Shown here: positions 17,635 through 25,812 of the stretch, piece by piece
Numbering within the stretch: the first letter of the stretch is position 1
Layout: each line of letters opens with the position of its first letter
Assembly: GCF_001025175.1 (NCBI RefSeq)
Contig: NZ_AP012324.1
Span: 62,001 to 126,000 of the forward strand
Reading direction: 5' to 3'
Source of the DNA: Bifidobacterium breve DSM 20213 = JCM 1192
GTDB lineage: Bacteria; Actinomycetota; Actinomycetes; Actinomycetales; Bifidobacteriaceae
Length of the DNA: 64,000 bases
Position numbers and translations under genes: made by a program
The notes under the pieces: generated by a model
Databases searched by the model: none
What the model was told of the DNA's origin: nothing
Seen by the model: the letters and a program-made list of their open reading frames with translations, nothing else

Positions 17635-18159
17635 CTACCTCAGTTCAAAGGTTGTGGCGCCGATGCGCACGGGGACGCGAGTGGGCAGAATGGTGGGCTG
17701 GCTGATGCGCTGCTGATTGACCACGGTGCCGTTGGTGGAGTTCAGATCTTCAATAGCCCACTGGCCGGAACTGGGATCGCGATAGACGCGGGCGTGGTGG
17801 GAAGACACGAATTCGTCGTCTAAGACCACGGTATTTGACGCGGCGCGGCCCAAGCCGATTTCGGCTCCGGTGAGTGGCACGGAACTGCCGGCCAGCGGGC
17901 CGTCAATAATCACCAGCAAAGTGGGGTTGACGTTTCCGGAGGCAACCGGCGCGCTGGACGAAGTGGCACGGGAGACCGGTGCTTGCGGCGCCTCGGCCTT
18001 CTCCTTGTGCATCTCTCGTTCGCGACGACGGCGAGAACGAGACGGGCGCGGGCTGAACGTCTCGATGTCTTTGTGCAACGAACGTACCGCCAGCCATATG
18101 AAAACCCACAGTAGGATGAGGAATCCATACTTGAGCAGGGCGAATGTCAGTTCGGTCAT
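17635..18159 (-). CDS. fhaB: FHA domain membrane protein (FhaB/FipA type)
   Basis: A 174-residue protein with one N-terminal membrane helix (about residues 7-25), a basic linker and a C-terminal FHA phosphothreonine-binding domain. Key FHA residues are seen in IGLGRAASNTVVLDD, the SSHHARV segment and NSTNGTVVN. It should recruit phosphorylated partners, and in Mycobacterium the equivalent protein links PknB signalling to division. It starts 30 bases after fhaA on the same strand. Confidence 0.9.
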   Translation of the reverse strand: MTELTFALLKYGFLILLWVFIWLAVRSLHKDIETFSPRPSRSRRRREREMHKEKAEAPQAPVSRATSSSAPVASGNVNPTLLVIIDGPLAGSSVPLTGAEIGLGRAASNTVVLDDEFVSSHHARVYRDPSSGQWAIEDLNSTNGTVVNQQRISQPTILPTRVPVRIGATTFELR

Positions 18160-18189
18160 AGATAGATGACTTTCGGGCGGGGCGCTCGA

Positions 18190-18891
18190 CTACTCCTGCG
18201 CTTGCGCGGAGGCCCAGTACAGGATGCGCGTGCGGCCGATGGTGATGGTGTTGCCGTCGAGCAGCGTGGCGGCGGGAACCTGATGGCCTTCCACGTATGT
18301 GCCGTTGGTGGAACCAAGATCGCGCGCGATTACGCCGTTGTCCGTGATGTCGATTTCCAGATGCTTGCGGGAGATGCCCGGATCATCGATGACGATGTCG
18401 CAGCCGGAGCCGCGGCCGATCATCGTCTTGTCTTTGGTGAGCAGGTACTGGTTGCCGTTGACCTCGAGCACGGGGCTGTCTTCGGTCTGGGTGTCTGTGG
18501 TGACAGGCACGGCGTTGCCCTGCACGGATTCGGAGGCGAGGTTGAAATTGCCCTTGGACAGATCCAGGTCTTCTTCAAAGATCACTACGACCGGGCCCAC
18601 GAAGGCATAATGCTGGCTCTTGGCGTACTCGGTGAGGTTGTCGGCAAGCTCGTTGGCCAAAGTTTCGCTGCCCCATGCTTCGATGCGGTCGAAGTCCGGA
18701 GTGCTCAGCTTAAAACGGTATTCATTCGGGGCCACCGTGCGGTCACGGCCCACAGGCATGGCTTCGGCATCAATTTCACGCTCCAGCGCACTGGAGAGGT
18801 CGACAGGCTGCAGGTCTTTGGAGCCGAATTTGGCGAATACTCCGTTGACTGCACCCTCCACGCTTTTTTCAAAACGGTCGAGAACGCTCAT
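18190..18891 (-). CDS. fhaA: DUF3662 and FHA domain protein FhaA
   Basis: A 233-residue cytosolic protein with an N-terminal DUF3662 domain (about residues 1-115, starting MSVLDRFEKSVEGAVNGVF) and a C-terminal FHA domain (MIGRGSGCDIVIDD, SRKHLEI, GSTNGTYVEGH). It is the first gene of the seven-gene kinase operon. The start has a strong ribosome binding site (AAAGGGAGG on the minus strand). A -10-like TAGGAT (plus-strand positions 18917-18922) lies upstream. The Mycobacterium equivalent has a long variable linker, which is shorter here. FhaA proteins bind phosphorylated PknB and the MviN lipid II flippase-like protein. Confidence 0.92.
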   Translation of the reverse strand: MSVLDRFEKSVEGAVNGVFAKFGSKDLQPVDLSSALEREIDAEAMPVGRDRTVAPNEYRFKLSTPDFDRIEAWGSETLANELADNLTEYAKSQHYAFVGPVVVIFEEDLDLSKGNFNLASESVQGNAVPVTTDTQTEDSPVLEVNGNQYLLTKDKTMIGRGSGCDIVIDDPGISRKHLEIDITDNGVIARDLGSTNGTYVEGHQVPAATLLDGNTITIGRTRILYWASAQAQE

Positions 18892-19033
18892 AGTCCTCCC
18901 TTTCTAATCTTCACCTATCCTACGCGGCTGTAGGAATATGGGGGGTAAAAACAGGCCCGTTTGCCGGCGATGAGTGCAAAATTTCCAAAAAATAGACAGG
19001 AAAAGAGGGCGTGATGTGTCGTTTGGCACATCT

Positions 19034-19345
19034 CAGTGGGGTGGAACAGCCAGTTTGTGGCGGGTGCGCCCCACTACTGGCCTCTCAGCGGTGCAAAATA
19101 TCCAGATGCTGGCGGTTTTGCCCTGCTGGGGAGCTGCCAGTGGGGCAAAACCACCAGTTCGTGGTGTATTGGCTTCGCTGAAAGCGTCTCAGTGGGGCAA
19201 ATCTTCCAGTATCTGGTAAGACGTCTCCACTGAGGGCTTGCTGGTGGGGCCAACTTGCCATGTACTGGCAGAATCGCCTCACTGAGTATGTTTCAGTGGG
19301 GCGGAACAGCCAGTTCATGGCGGTTTTGCCCCACTGGAGGGGATT
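19034..19345. repeat. 52-bp tandem repeat array 1 (six units)
   Basis: Six degenerate units start at 19034, 19086, 19138, 19190, 19242 and 19294, exactly 52 bases apart. Most units begin CAGTGGGG and contain TTTTGCCCCACTG, so each can fold into a hairpin. The array fills most of the 450-base gap between fhaA (18891) and the end of the peptidase gene, and its last base overlaps the peptidase stop codon. The same period and motif occur at 22290 and 47473. Bases 18892-19033 hold only the fhaA promoter region. Confidence 0.85.
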
Positions 19346-22214
19346 AGGACAGCGCCTCGCGTAGGAAGTCGCGCTGGAGTGTGAGCAGATTCTCGGCCAC
19401 CGTTTCGTCGTTGGTCATATGGGTGATGCCCGTCAGCGGCAGGAAGGTATGCGGACGGCCTGCTGCCATCAAGGCTTGCGAGAGACGCAGGCTGTGGGCG
19501 ATGGTGACGTTGTCGTCGGCAAAGCCGTGGATGAGCATCAGTGGGCGTGTGAGCTTCGGCGCGTCCTGAACGATGCCGTTGCGGTAATACACGTCCGGGT
19601 CGAGGCCCAGATAACGCTCGGTGTAGTGCGTGTCGTACAGCGTCCAGTCGGTGGGCGGGGCACCGGCGCAGGCGGCCTTGAACACGTCGGGTGCGTCCAG
19701 CACGGCCAACGCGGAGAGGAATCCTCCGTAGGACCAGCCGATCATGCACACCTTATCGAGGTCGGGCATAGGAATTGCCTCCCGCTTGCGGGAGGTGGCG
19801 CAAGGCGCCGATGGACGGTTCTCAGCCTTGGCTAAATCGCCCTCGGTCAACTGCGTCGAGAGTCCCCGGTCGGCGTTCAGCTTGGCGATGGCCTCGGGCA
19901 GAGCGTTGACGGCCTCGACCTGATCGGCCAACGTCACGTCCTTCATGTCTTCGAAGATTTCGCGATCCCAAGCCGGGCCGCGACCGGTGGTGCCGCGATT
20001 GTCTGCGGTAACCACCAGGAAGCCTTGATCGGCCCACCACTGGCTTTCCCAGTAGAACGACTGCGAGGCGATGACCTGCTGGAATCCTGGGCCGCCGTAC
20101 GGTTTCATCAGTACCGGCAGCTTATCGGCGTGCGCGTAAGGGCTTTCGGGGCTTGGCGCGATAATCGCCGTGTACATCTGGTGCTCGCCGAGGCGTGTAA
20201 AGGTGACGTTCGGCGTGAATCCGGGTTCGGCAGCGGTGCTGGCGATAGTGGTTTCTGCTGGTCCTTCTCCCTGGGAGGAACTGTCGGCCGTAGGGAGATT
20301 GAGCGGAGTCTCGGTCGTCACCGGTGTGCTCCCCTCAGTCCGCTTCGCGGCCAGCTCCCCTCGGAGAGGGGAGCCAAGGATGTGGAACATCTGAGCATTG
20401 GCATGGGTCATGTCGCGACCGGAAACGACCATGCCGTGCTCGGCGCGCGAGGCGGTCCACTGGCCAGGCACAGTGGTCACGGGTGTGATATCGCCGCTGT
20501 AATCGATGCTCACCACGTCGAAGCTTCGAGCATCATGCCCACCAATCATGGACGCGATGGACTCGTCGGATGCGCCAGCACCGTTGGTGGTGCCGTCGTC
20601 ATCGCTGGACTCGGCCCATGCGGACGGCACCTCGGGGGCGATCTCCGGCGCGCGCTGCACTACAGCCAGCACGTCGGTATCAGTCACATCGAGCACAGTG
20701 CGCACATTCCAGCCGGCGGGCGTGAACGGCCGGCCATCCACGGTCAGACGGTTGGTGTCGGTGTCCATGTCGTTCAACGAGCACACCAGACGGCCATCTG
20801 TCGTGTAGGCGGGCGTGCCCTGAATCAGATCGATCCATTGCTCATTCGCATGCTCCTCAAGTACGCGGGTGGCGCCGAGCGTCGGGGCGGACGATGCAAA
20901 TGAAGAGGTCTCGCCGATTTCGTTGTCGCCGCCGAACTCCACGACATCAGTTTCCACAATCCTCTCGCTCTGATCGGCACTGGCTGCCTGAGCCCAAGTG
21001 GCGGCAACGTCATCGCTCAGCGCCTCCGGCTCTTCGGCGGTCTCAACCGCCACCTCGAGCACCTGATCGCGGGTCTGGCGGCGGTTCTGCACCAGCACCA
21101 GAGGATCATGGCCGAGCTGCCAATTCACGGCAGCCACATATTCGTAGGCTTCGCGATCCCATGCCACATCAGCATTGCCGGTGATGCCGGCGTATCGGTA
21201 GTTCTCATCGAACGCAAGGCTGATTACGGTCAGACACACATCGGCATTGCGGGTCAGCGCGCGCGGGTAGCGGCGACCGGTGGCAGCGGTCTCGGGATTG
21301 GCCGGATCGCTGATGTACCAGGTCGGTTCATCGGCGGTATCAAAGGACTCGAATAGCACATGTTGCGAATCCGGCGACCACCAGAAACCGTCATAGCGAT
21401 CCATCTCTTCGCCGGCCACAAACTCGGCCAAACCAATCTTCCAGGTGTTGTCAGCTGGGTTGCCGTCCTCGTCCTCCACACTTACGCCGTAGATGGCGGT
21501 GATACGGTCGGTGAGCGGCTGGTCGCCGTCCTCCTCATCGCCGTACAGGCCCTCACTCAGCGCGGATTCCTCGGCATCTGCCTCTACTTCAACGCCGTTG
21601 TCCAGCTCACCTTCGGGCACTTCGAACGGTTCGCCCTCAGCCGGCCAATCGCCAATGTCGACCAGCATCAAGTAGGTGCCGGTGGTGTACAGCACATGCT
21701 CGCCGTCTGGGGCGATGCGCGGGTTGAGCACCGGCGTATACATTGCCGGATCCTCGTCCAGCCATTCGCCGGCCAGCTCGCGGGTGCGACTGGTCGGCGC
21801 GCCAGTTGCAGCATCGTTGCCAATCTCCGTCAGAAACAGCCGACCATTGATGGTAAACACCACGCGATCACCATCGGCGTCAACGGAATAGCTCACGATG
21901 CCAGCGCCGCCTTCACGGGCACGTTCGCGGCGTGCTTTCTCCTCGGCCGGCACATTTTCGCTATCAGCGGTAGCGCCCAGTAGCTCACGCGGATCGGCCA
22001 GCTTGGTTTCGTGATGCTCGCTCGAGTCATCAAACCAACTCAGCCACAATGCGGTGACGAGATCCTCGGGGCCGTCGGAGCGCAGGAACAGCGCTCGCGA
22101 ACCGTTGCCTATGGTTTGCGCGGAACGCGGGGCTCCGCAGGTGAAGCGCAGCGTACGTGCCCTGCGACGAGGCAGATTGGCGATTGCATCGGTAACATCA
22201 TTGGTTTCGCTCAT
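19344..22214 (-). CDS. S9 family prolyl oligopeptidase / dipeptidyl peptidase IV-like
   Basis: A 956-residue enzyme with an N-terminal beta-propeller-like region (about 1-650) and a C-terminal alpha/beta-hydrolase domain. The catalytic triad is visible: Ser828 in GWSYGGF, Asp900 or 901 in HGFADDNV, and His932 in TGITHMTND. It should cleave X-Pro type dipeptides. No signal peptide is seen, so it is probably cytosolic. It is unusually long because two stretches look like dispersed repeat DNA inserted in frame, at about residues 614-629 (ending near SPLRGELAAKRTEGST) and 795-810 (PSAPCATSRKREAIP). The start is preceded by TAGGTT six bases upstream, so the transcript may be leaderless. It is flanked on both sides by 52-bp repeat arrays. 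Confidence 0.9.
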   Translation of the reverse strand: MSETNDVTDAIANLPRRRARTLRFTCGAPRSAQTIGNGSRALFLRSDGPEDLVTALWLSWFDDSSEHHETKLADPRELLGATADSENVPAEEKARRERAREGGAGIVSYSVDADGDRVVFTINGRLFLTEIGNDAATGAPTSRTRELAGEWLDEDPAMYTPVLNPRIAPDGEHVLYTTGTYLMLVDIGDWPAEGEPFEVPEGELDNGVEVEADAEESALSEGLYGDEEDGDQPLTDRITAIYGVSVEDEDGNPADNTWKIGLAEFVAGEEMDRYDGFWWSPDSQHVLFESFDTADEPTWYISDPANPETAATGRRYPRALTRNADVCLTVISLAFDENYRYAGITGNADVAWDREAYEYVAAVNWQLGHDPLVLVQNRRQTRDQVLEVAVETAEEPEALSDDVAATWAQAASADQSERIVETDVVEFGGDNEIGETSSFASSAPTLGATRVLEEHANEQWIDLIQGTPAYTTDGRLVCSLNDMDTDTNRLTVDGRPFTPAGWNVRTVLDVTDTDVLAVVQRAPEIAPEVPSAWAESSDDDGTTNGAGASDESIASMIGGHDARSFDVVSIDYSGDITPVTTVPGQWTASRAEHGMVVSGRDMTHANAQMFHILGSPLRGELAAKRTEGSTPVTTETPLNLPTADSSSQGEGPAETTIASTAAEPGFTPNVTFTRLGEHQMYTAIIAPSPESPYAHADKLPVLMKPYGGPGFQQVIASQSFYWESQWWADQGFLVVTADNRGTTGRGPAWDREIFEDMKDVTLADQVEAVNALPEAIAKLNADRGLSTQLTEGDLAKAENRPSAPCATSRKREAIPMPDLDKVCMIGWSYGGFLSALAVLDAPDVFKAACAGAPPTDWTLYDTHYTERYLGLDPDVYYRNGIVQDAPKLTRPLMLIHGFADDNVTIAHSLRLSQALMAAGRPHTFLPLTGITHMTNDETVAENLLTLQRDFLREALS
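19785..19830. repeat. Dispersed GGGGAG-type repeat inside the S9 peptidase gene
   Basis: This segment (CTCCCGCTTGCGGGAGGTGG core) matches the palindrome at 33941-33983 and that at 4757. It is in frame and encodes a Ser/Pro/Arg-rich insert just before the conserved strand that leads to the nucleophile serine. Confidence 0.6.
20329..20375. repeat. Dispersed GGGGAG-type repeat inside the S9 peptidase gene
   Basis: CTCCCCTCAGTC, a short GC-rich loop, CAGCTCCCCT, and then GAGAGGGGAG. It closely matches the copies at 40654 (intergenic) and 45499 (in the P-type ATPase). It lies in the coding frame, between the propeller and the hydrolase domain of the peptidase. Confidence 0.7.
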
Positions 22215-22289
22215 GCTTCCAACCTACGCGCTTGTACGGTCAGGGGGAGTTGCTGCCGGCAACGAAGCAATACATCGGTTCGTTCACAA

Positions 22290-22457
22290 TTTTGCCTTGC
22301 TGGCGGCTCCTCAGTGAGGCATTTTGTCGACTGGTCCGAGGTTTTGCCTTGCTGGCGGCTCCTCAGTGAGGCATTTTGTCGACTAGCTCGAGGTTTTACC
22401 TCACTAACGGCCTCTCAGTGAGGCAAATCATCGACTGGTCCGAGGTTTTGCCCCCCC
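22290..22457. repeat. 52-bp tandem repeat array 2 (three full units and a partial)
   Basis: TTTTGCC or TTTTACC marks start units at 22290, 22342, 22394 and 22446, each 52 bases apart. The first two units are nearly identical; the third has diverged. Each unit has an inverted repeat of the GCCTTGCTG / CAGTGAGGC type. A run of nine or so C residues follows at 22450-22459. The array occupies the gap between the divergent peptidase and hydrolase genes, so it may overlap their promoters. Confidence 0.85.
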
Positions 22458-22521
22458 CCGCAACAGGTGGTGGGCGATAAGAATCCGCTCCGGCAGGCTT
22501 GCTGGCCGTAAGATAGTGGAC

Positions 22522-23613
22522 ATGCAGGTGACGATGATCGACGAAAACAAGTACGCCGAAACGATGACGGACGTGGTGCTGCCCGCCCTCGAGCAATGCC
22601 GAGATGAAGGCTGGTACGACCCGTCCGCTGCCGAGCGATCGGCTGGTATTGAGCCGCTTTCCGGCATTATGGATACAGGCGGACGCTCTGGTCAACTGCA
22701 CTACTTGTGCTACGACTCGGCCAAGTTCGACGCAATTCGCGAGCAAGGCGCCACCGCCACCTTCCGCGGGGCCATCGTCATCAGCCACGGGTTCACCGAG
22801 TTCGCGGAAAAATATGACGAGCTGGTCTGGTACTTCCTGCTTGCCGGCTATTCGGTATGTGTGCTCGAGCATCGTGGGCACGGCAAATCTTCCCGCGACG
22901 TCGAGAACCCATGCATGGTGTGGATCGATGATTGGCGCCGATATGTGGCCGATTTGGCCGGCTTCGCCGAAACCATCGGACAGCAGTACGCGGCCGGCAT
23001 GCCGCTGAACCTGTTCTGCCACTCGATGGGCGGCGGCATCGGCGCACTGGTGCTTGAGCAGTATCCGACCTTGTTCGACAAGGCGGTGCTCTCCGCCCCG
23101 ATGATCGCCCCCGCCACTGGTATGCCGTTGGGCGTGGCCCGTGTGCTGGTCGGCGCGCTGTGCGGTCTGGGTTTCGGCAAAAAGCGCGTGTTCGGACAGT
23201 CCGACTTCACCCCGGAATTCTCCATGGAAGGCAACGAGGGCGCCTCCGCGGCGCGTGAACGCTGGTATTTCAAACTGCGTTGCGAGAACCGTGAGTATCA
23301 GACCTATTGTGCGGCCTTCGAATGGGTGCGGCAGGCGCTGAAGATGAACCGGGCTGTGCTCAGCCCCACCGCCTGCGCCGAAGTGGAGACGCCAGTGCTG
23401 CTGTTCCAGTCCGGGCGCGATATCTGGGTGCTCAACAATCCGCAGAACCGTTTCGTCCAACTGGTCAAGGACGGCGGCGGCGAGGCGGACATGGTGCGTT
23501 ACCCTGAATCGCTGCATGAGATTTTCTCGATGCCGAACGCCATCTACAAGCCGTACCTCGAGAGAATCCTGAGCTTCTACGACGATCCGATGATTGCCAG
23601 CGCCACGTACTGA
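22522..23613 (+). CDS. Alpha/beta hydrolase, monoacylglycerol lipase / lysophospholipase type
   Basis: A 363-residue soluble hydrolase. The oxyanion region is VISHGFTEFAEKYDELVWYF and is followed by VLEHRGHGKSSR, characteristic of the PldB/monoacylglycerol lipase group. The nucleophile serine is in CHSMGGGIG, the acid in LFQSGRDIWVLN, and the base in PESLHEIFSMPN. GTG 22516 and ATG 22534 are alternative starts. ATG 22522 was chosen because TAAGAT lies at 22509-22514, seven bases before it, and there is no ribosome binding site. It may recycle host- or self-derived glycerolipids; the substrate is not known. Confidence 0.85.
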   Translation: MQVTMIDENKYAETMTDVVLPALEQCRDEGWYDPSAAERSAGIEPLSGIMDTGGRSGQLHYLCYDSAKFDAIREQGATATFRGAIVISHGFTEFAEKYDELVWYFLLAGYSVCVLEHRGHGKSSRDVENPCMVWIDDWRRYVADLAGFAETIGQQYAAGMPLNLFCHSMGGGIGALVLEQYPTLFDKAVLSAPMIAPATGMPLGVARVLVGALCGLGFGKKRVFGQSDFTPEFSMEGNEGASAARERWYFKLRCENREYQTYCAAFEWVRQALKMNRAVLSPTACAEVETPVLLFQSGRDIWVLNNPQNRFVQLVKDGGGEADMVRYPESLHEIFSMPNAIYKPYLERILSFYDDPMIASATY

Positions 23614-23715
23614 TTGAGTGGAATATATCAGAATTTCACTGTGGGTAAAACTCCGGAATGATTGCCGCGCTCTGGAATTGGGTGAAGTGAAGGTCAAAGG
23701 TTGAGAGCCCGGGAG

Positions 23716-23766
23716 GGTTCCGGAACCGGCCACGATAACCGTTGCCAGCCCGTGATACGGGTTGGC
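23716..23766. promoter_or_regulatory. Palindromes upstream of hsp20
   Basis: A perfect 12-bp palindrome GGTTCCGGAACC at 23716-23727 and a 10-bp inverted repeat (GCCAGCCCGT / ACGGGTTGGC, 23744-23753 and 23757-23766, one mismatch) lie 45-95 bases before the hsp20 start. Stress genes of actinobacteria often have inverted-repeat operators, but neither sequence matches the HspR or CIRCE consensus. One may be an operator, the other an RNA hairpin. Confidence 0.4.
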
Positions 23767-23811
23767 GGCTGGTAGCCAAGCCGATTCTCTCCTAATCGAG
23801 GAGTACCGATT

Positions 23812-24315
23812 ATGGCAATGTTTCCGGCTTTGATGAATGACACTATGTTCTCGGATCTGTTCGATGACCCGTTCTTTGAGGGCTGGCGCAACACGGACAA
23901 CGCGATGAGCGCTGCGATGCCTGCCAACATGATGACCACCGATGTGCGCGAGACCGATAAGGGCTACGACGTCGACATCGATATGCCTGGTTTCAAGAAG
24001 GACGACATCAACCTTGAGTTGAACAACGGCTATCTGACCGTGTCTGCGTCTCGCAGCAGCGAGCATGAAGACAAGGATCCGGCTGCTGAAGGTAAGGACT
24101 CGGATGAGCAGTGCGCTTGCGCGTCCGATTCCGGCAAGTGGCTGCGCCGCGAACGCTACATGGGTTCGTGCTCTCGTAGCTTCTATGTCGGCGATGACGT
24201 GAAGGAATCCGACATCCACGCCAGCTACCAGAACGGCACGCTGTGCGTCCAGGTGCCGAAGATGCAGGCTCAGCCGCAGGTTGAGGCCAAGCATCGGATC
24301 GCAATTGAGGGCTGA
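23812..24315 (+). CDS. hsp20: Hsp20 family small heat shock protein
   Basis: A 167-residue alpha-crystallin-type chaperone that holds unfolding proteins. The alpha-crystallin domain has DVRETDKGYDVDIDMPGFKK, INLELNNGYLTVSASR and the terminal GTLCVQVPK motif. An unusual charged insert with two cysteines (EDKDPAAEGKDSDEQCACAS) sits in the mid-domain loop. A typical ribosome binding site (GAGGAGT) precedes the ATG. Palindromic sequences lie upstream of the gene and may be the heat-shock control site. Confidence 0.92.
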   Translation: MAMFPALMNDTMFSDLFDDPFFEGWRNTDNAMSAAMPANMMTTDVRETDKGYDVDIDMPGFKKDDINLELNNGYLTVSASRSSEHEDKDPAAEGKDSDEQCACASDSGKWLRRERYMGSCSRSFYVGDDVKESDIHASYQNGTLCVQVPKMQAQPQVEAKHRIAIEG

Positions 24316-24387
24316 TTGAGATTGTTGCGCTCAGTCTCTCTTGAAGCTTAGCTTCGTAGTGTGCTTGCCCGGTGTCCAGCATCGGGC

Positions 24388-24435
24388 TCGCCCCCTCTGA
24401 CGAGGAGGCTGTCAGCGAAGCTGACTGGGGGAGAG
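24388..24435. repeat. Dispersed GGGGAG-type repeat
   Basis: A copy of the family (CCCCTCTGACGAGGAGGC, then GTCAGCGAAGCTGACTGGGGGAG) in the 370-base gap between hsp20 and the EamA gene. The rest of this gap holds only a possible terminator (24539-24580). Confidence 0.55.
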
Positions 24436-24538
24436 ATTAGCGCAATCGATTGCAAGCTAGACTCTGTTCCCTGTGCTGTCTGTCCTACGCTTTCAGCGCC
24501 GACTATTGTGACAGACGGCGGGAAACATAGCCAATACG

Positions 24539-24580
24539 AATGCCGGATAGGGTGTATGCCCTGCCCGGCATTTTGCTGTT
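24539..24580 (+). terminator. Possible rho-independent terminator or leader hairpin
   Basis: A stem AATGCCGG/CCGGCATT with an inner AGGGT/GCCCT stem is followed by TTTTGCTGTTTT on the plus strand. It lies about 225 bases after hsp20 and 110 before the transporter gene. Confidence 0.5.
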
Positions 24581-24688
24581 TTGAGCACCCTGTTTTGCCA
24601 TGTTCTTATTCCGGTCGTGTGCCGTTCTGCCACTGTACATATCCGATGGGTAGAGTGACTTCGAAACGAGGCAAGAGAGGACATGCAT

Positions 24689-25669
24689 ATGGCAGACGAC
24701 GCGCGCAACGCAAGCGGCACACCGGCACCGACGGCAAGTCATGCCGGCCATTCCGGCGGACATGTTGTTTCCTCCCGTGCCACTGCGGTCGGCCTGATGG
24801 CAATTGTGCTGTGGAGTTTCATGGCCGGAACGGTGCGCATCGTCGCCGAAAGCTTCGGCGCCACGCTCGGATCGGCCCTGATATATACGGTCGGCGGTGT
24901 TCTGCTGCTGGTGTTCCGCCGCCCGGCGCCAATCCGTGAGTTCCCCAAGAAGTATCTGATTATCGGTGGACTGCTGTTTGTGTTTTATGAATCGTCGATT
25001 TCGCTTTCGCTCGGTTTGGCCTCTACGGCCGCTTCGTCGGTGGAAGTGAGTCTGGTCAACTACCTATGGCCCACGATGATGGTGCTTCTGGCGGCGGGCG
25101 TATCCCGTCGCAGGCATGCGGTGTGGAAGGTGCTGCCGGGCGCGATCGTGGCCACGGTTGGCGTCGCGCTGGCGGTTGGCGGTAATTCCGGGCTTGACTG
25201 GCAGGCAGCCGCTGGACACATAGCTGATAATCCGCTGCCGTATGTGTTGGCTTTTGCGGGCGCGCTCGCATGGTCGGTGTATGCGGTGTTCACGCCGGCC
25301 TGGTCACATGGAGTGGATGGCACTTCGGTGTTCTTCCCGTGTGTAGCCGTGGCATTGTGGATTATCCATTTTGCTTCCGGGCAGGGCTGGCCTGCAGAGC
25401 CGCCGAGTCTGGTCGCATGGCTGTTCGTCTTCATTGCGGCTGCCGCAATCGGCGGTGGCTATGCCTGCTGGGGCTACGGCATTCTGCACGGCTCGATGGA
25501 GCGGCTGGCCATCGCCTCCTATGCCACGCCGGTGCTCTCCACTGGGGCCAGTGCGGTGCTATTGGGATTGGCGTTATCGTTGCCGTTCTGGTGCGGTGCG
25601 TTGCTGGTGGCCGCTGGTTCGGTGCTGAATTATCTGGTCAGCGCGCGTCGCTCAGACCCCACCACGTAG
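24689..25669 (+). CDS. EamA/DMT superfamily transporter
   Basis: A 326-residue polytopic protein of about ten helices with the two EamA repeats. The first repeat includes AVGLMAIVLWSFMAGTVRIV and the SLVNYLWPTMMVLLA segment. It probably moves small metabolites such as amino acids or aromatics (YddG-like), but this is inferred from the family only. The ATG at 24689 is well spaced from AGAGAGG, while the ATG at 24683 is too close. The stop codon lies inside a CACGTAGTG repeat (see 25655-25805). Confidence 0.85.
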   Translation: MADDARNASGTPAPTASHAGHSGGHVVSSRATAVGLMAIVLWSFMAGTVRIVAESFGATLGSALIYTVGGVLLLVFRRPAPIREFPKKYLIIGGLLFVFYESSISLSLGLASTAASSVEVSLVNYLWPTMMVLLAAGVSRRRHAVWKVLPGAIVATVGVALAVGGNSGLDWQAAAGHIADNPLPYVLAFAGALAWSVYAVFTPAWSHGVDGTSVFFPCVAVALWIIHFASGQGWPAEPPSLVAWLFVFIAAAAIGGGYACWGYGILHGSMERLAIASYATPVLSTGASAVLLGLALSLPFWCGALLVAAGSVLNYLVSARRSDPTT

Positions 25670-25805
25670 TGAAATCTCCACCACGATGTGAATTGCCCAC
25701 CACGAGGCGTCTCAAAACGGCTTAATTCCGCGAATCATCAAATCCCGCTCACCGCGTGATGGGCTTTTTACTACGCGGTGGGAGGTTCACCGCGTAGTGG
25801 AATTA
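25655..25805. repeat. Cluster of CACC(A/G)CGTAGTG palindromic repeats
   Basis: Three direct copies, CCACCACGTAGTG, CCACCACGATGTG and CCACCACGAGGC, lie about 20 bases apart at 25658, 25679 and 25698. Three more, two of them inverted (CACCGCGTGATG, ACTACGCGGTG and CACCGCGTAGTGG), follow at about 25750-25800. They fall between the convergent transporter and the 25813-26172 gene. The paired CACCGCGT/ACGCGGTG copies could form a terminator hairpin. Confidence 0.6.
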
Positions 25806-25812
25806 ACCATAA

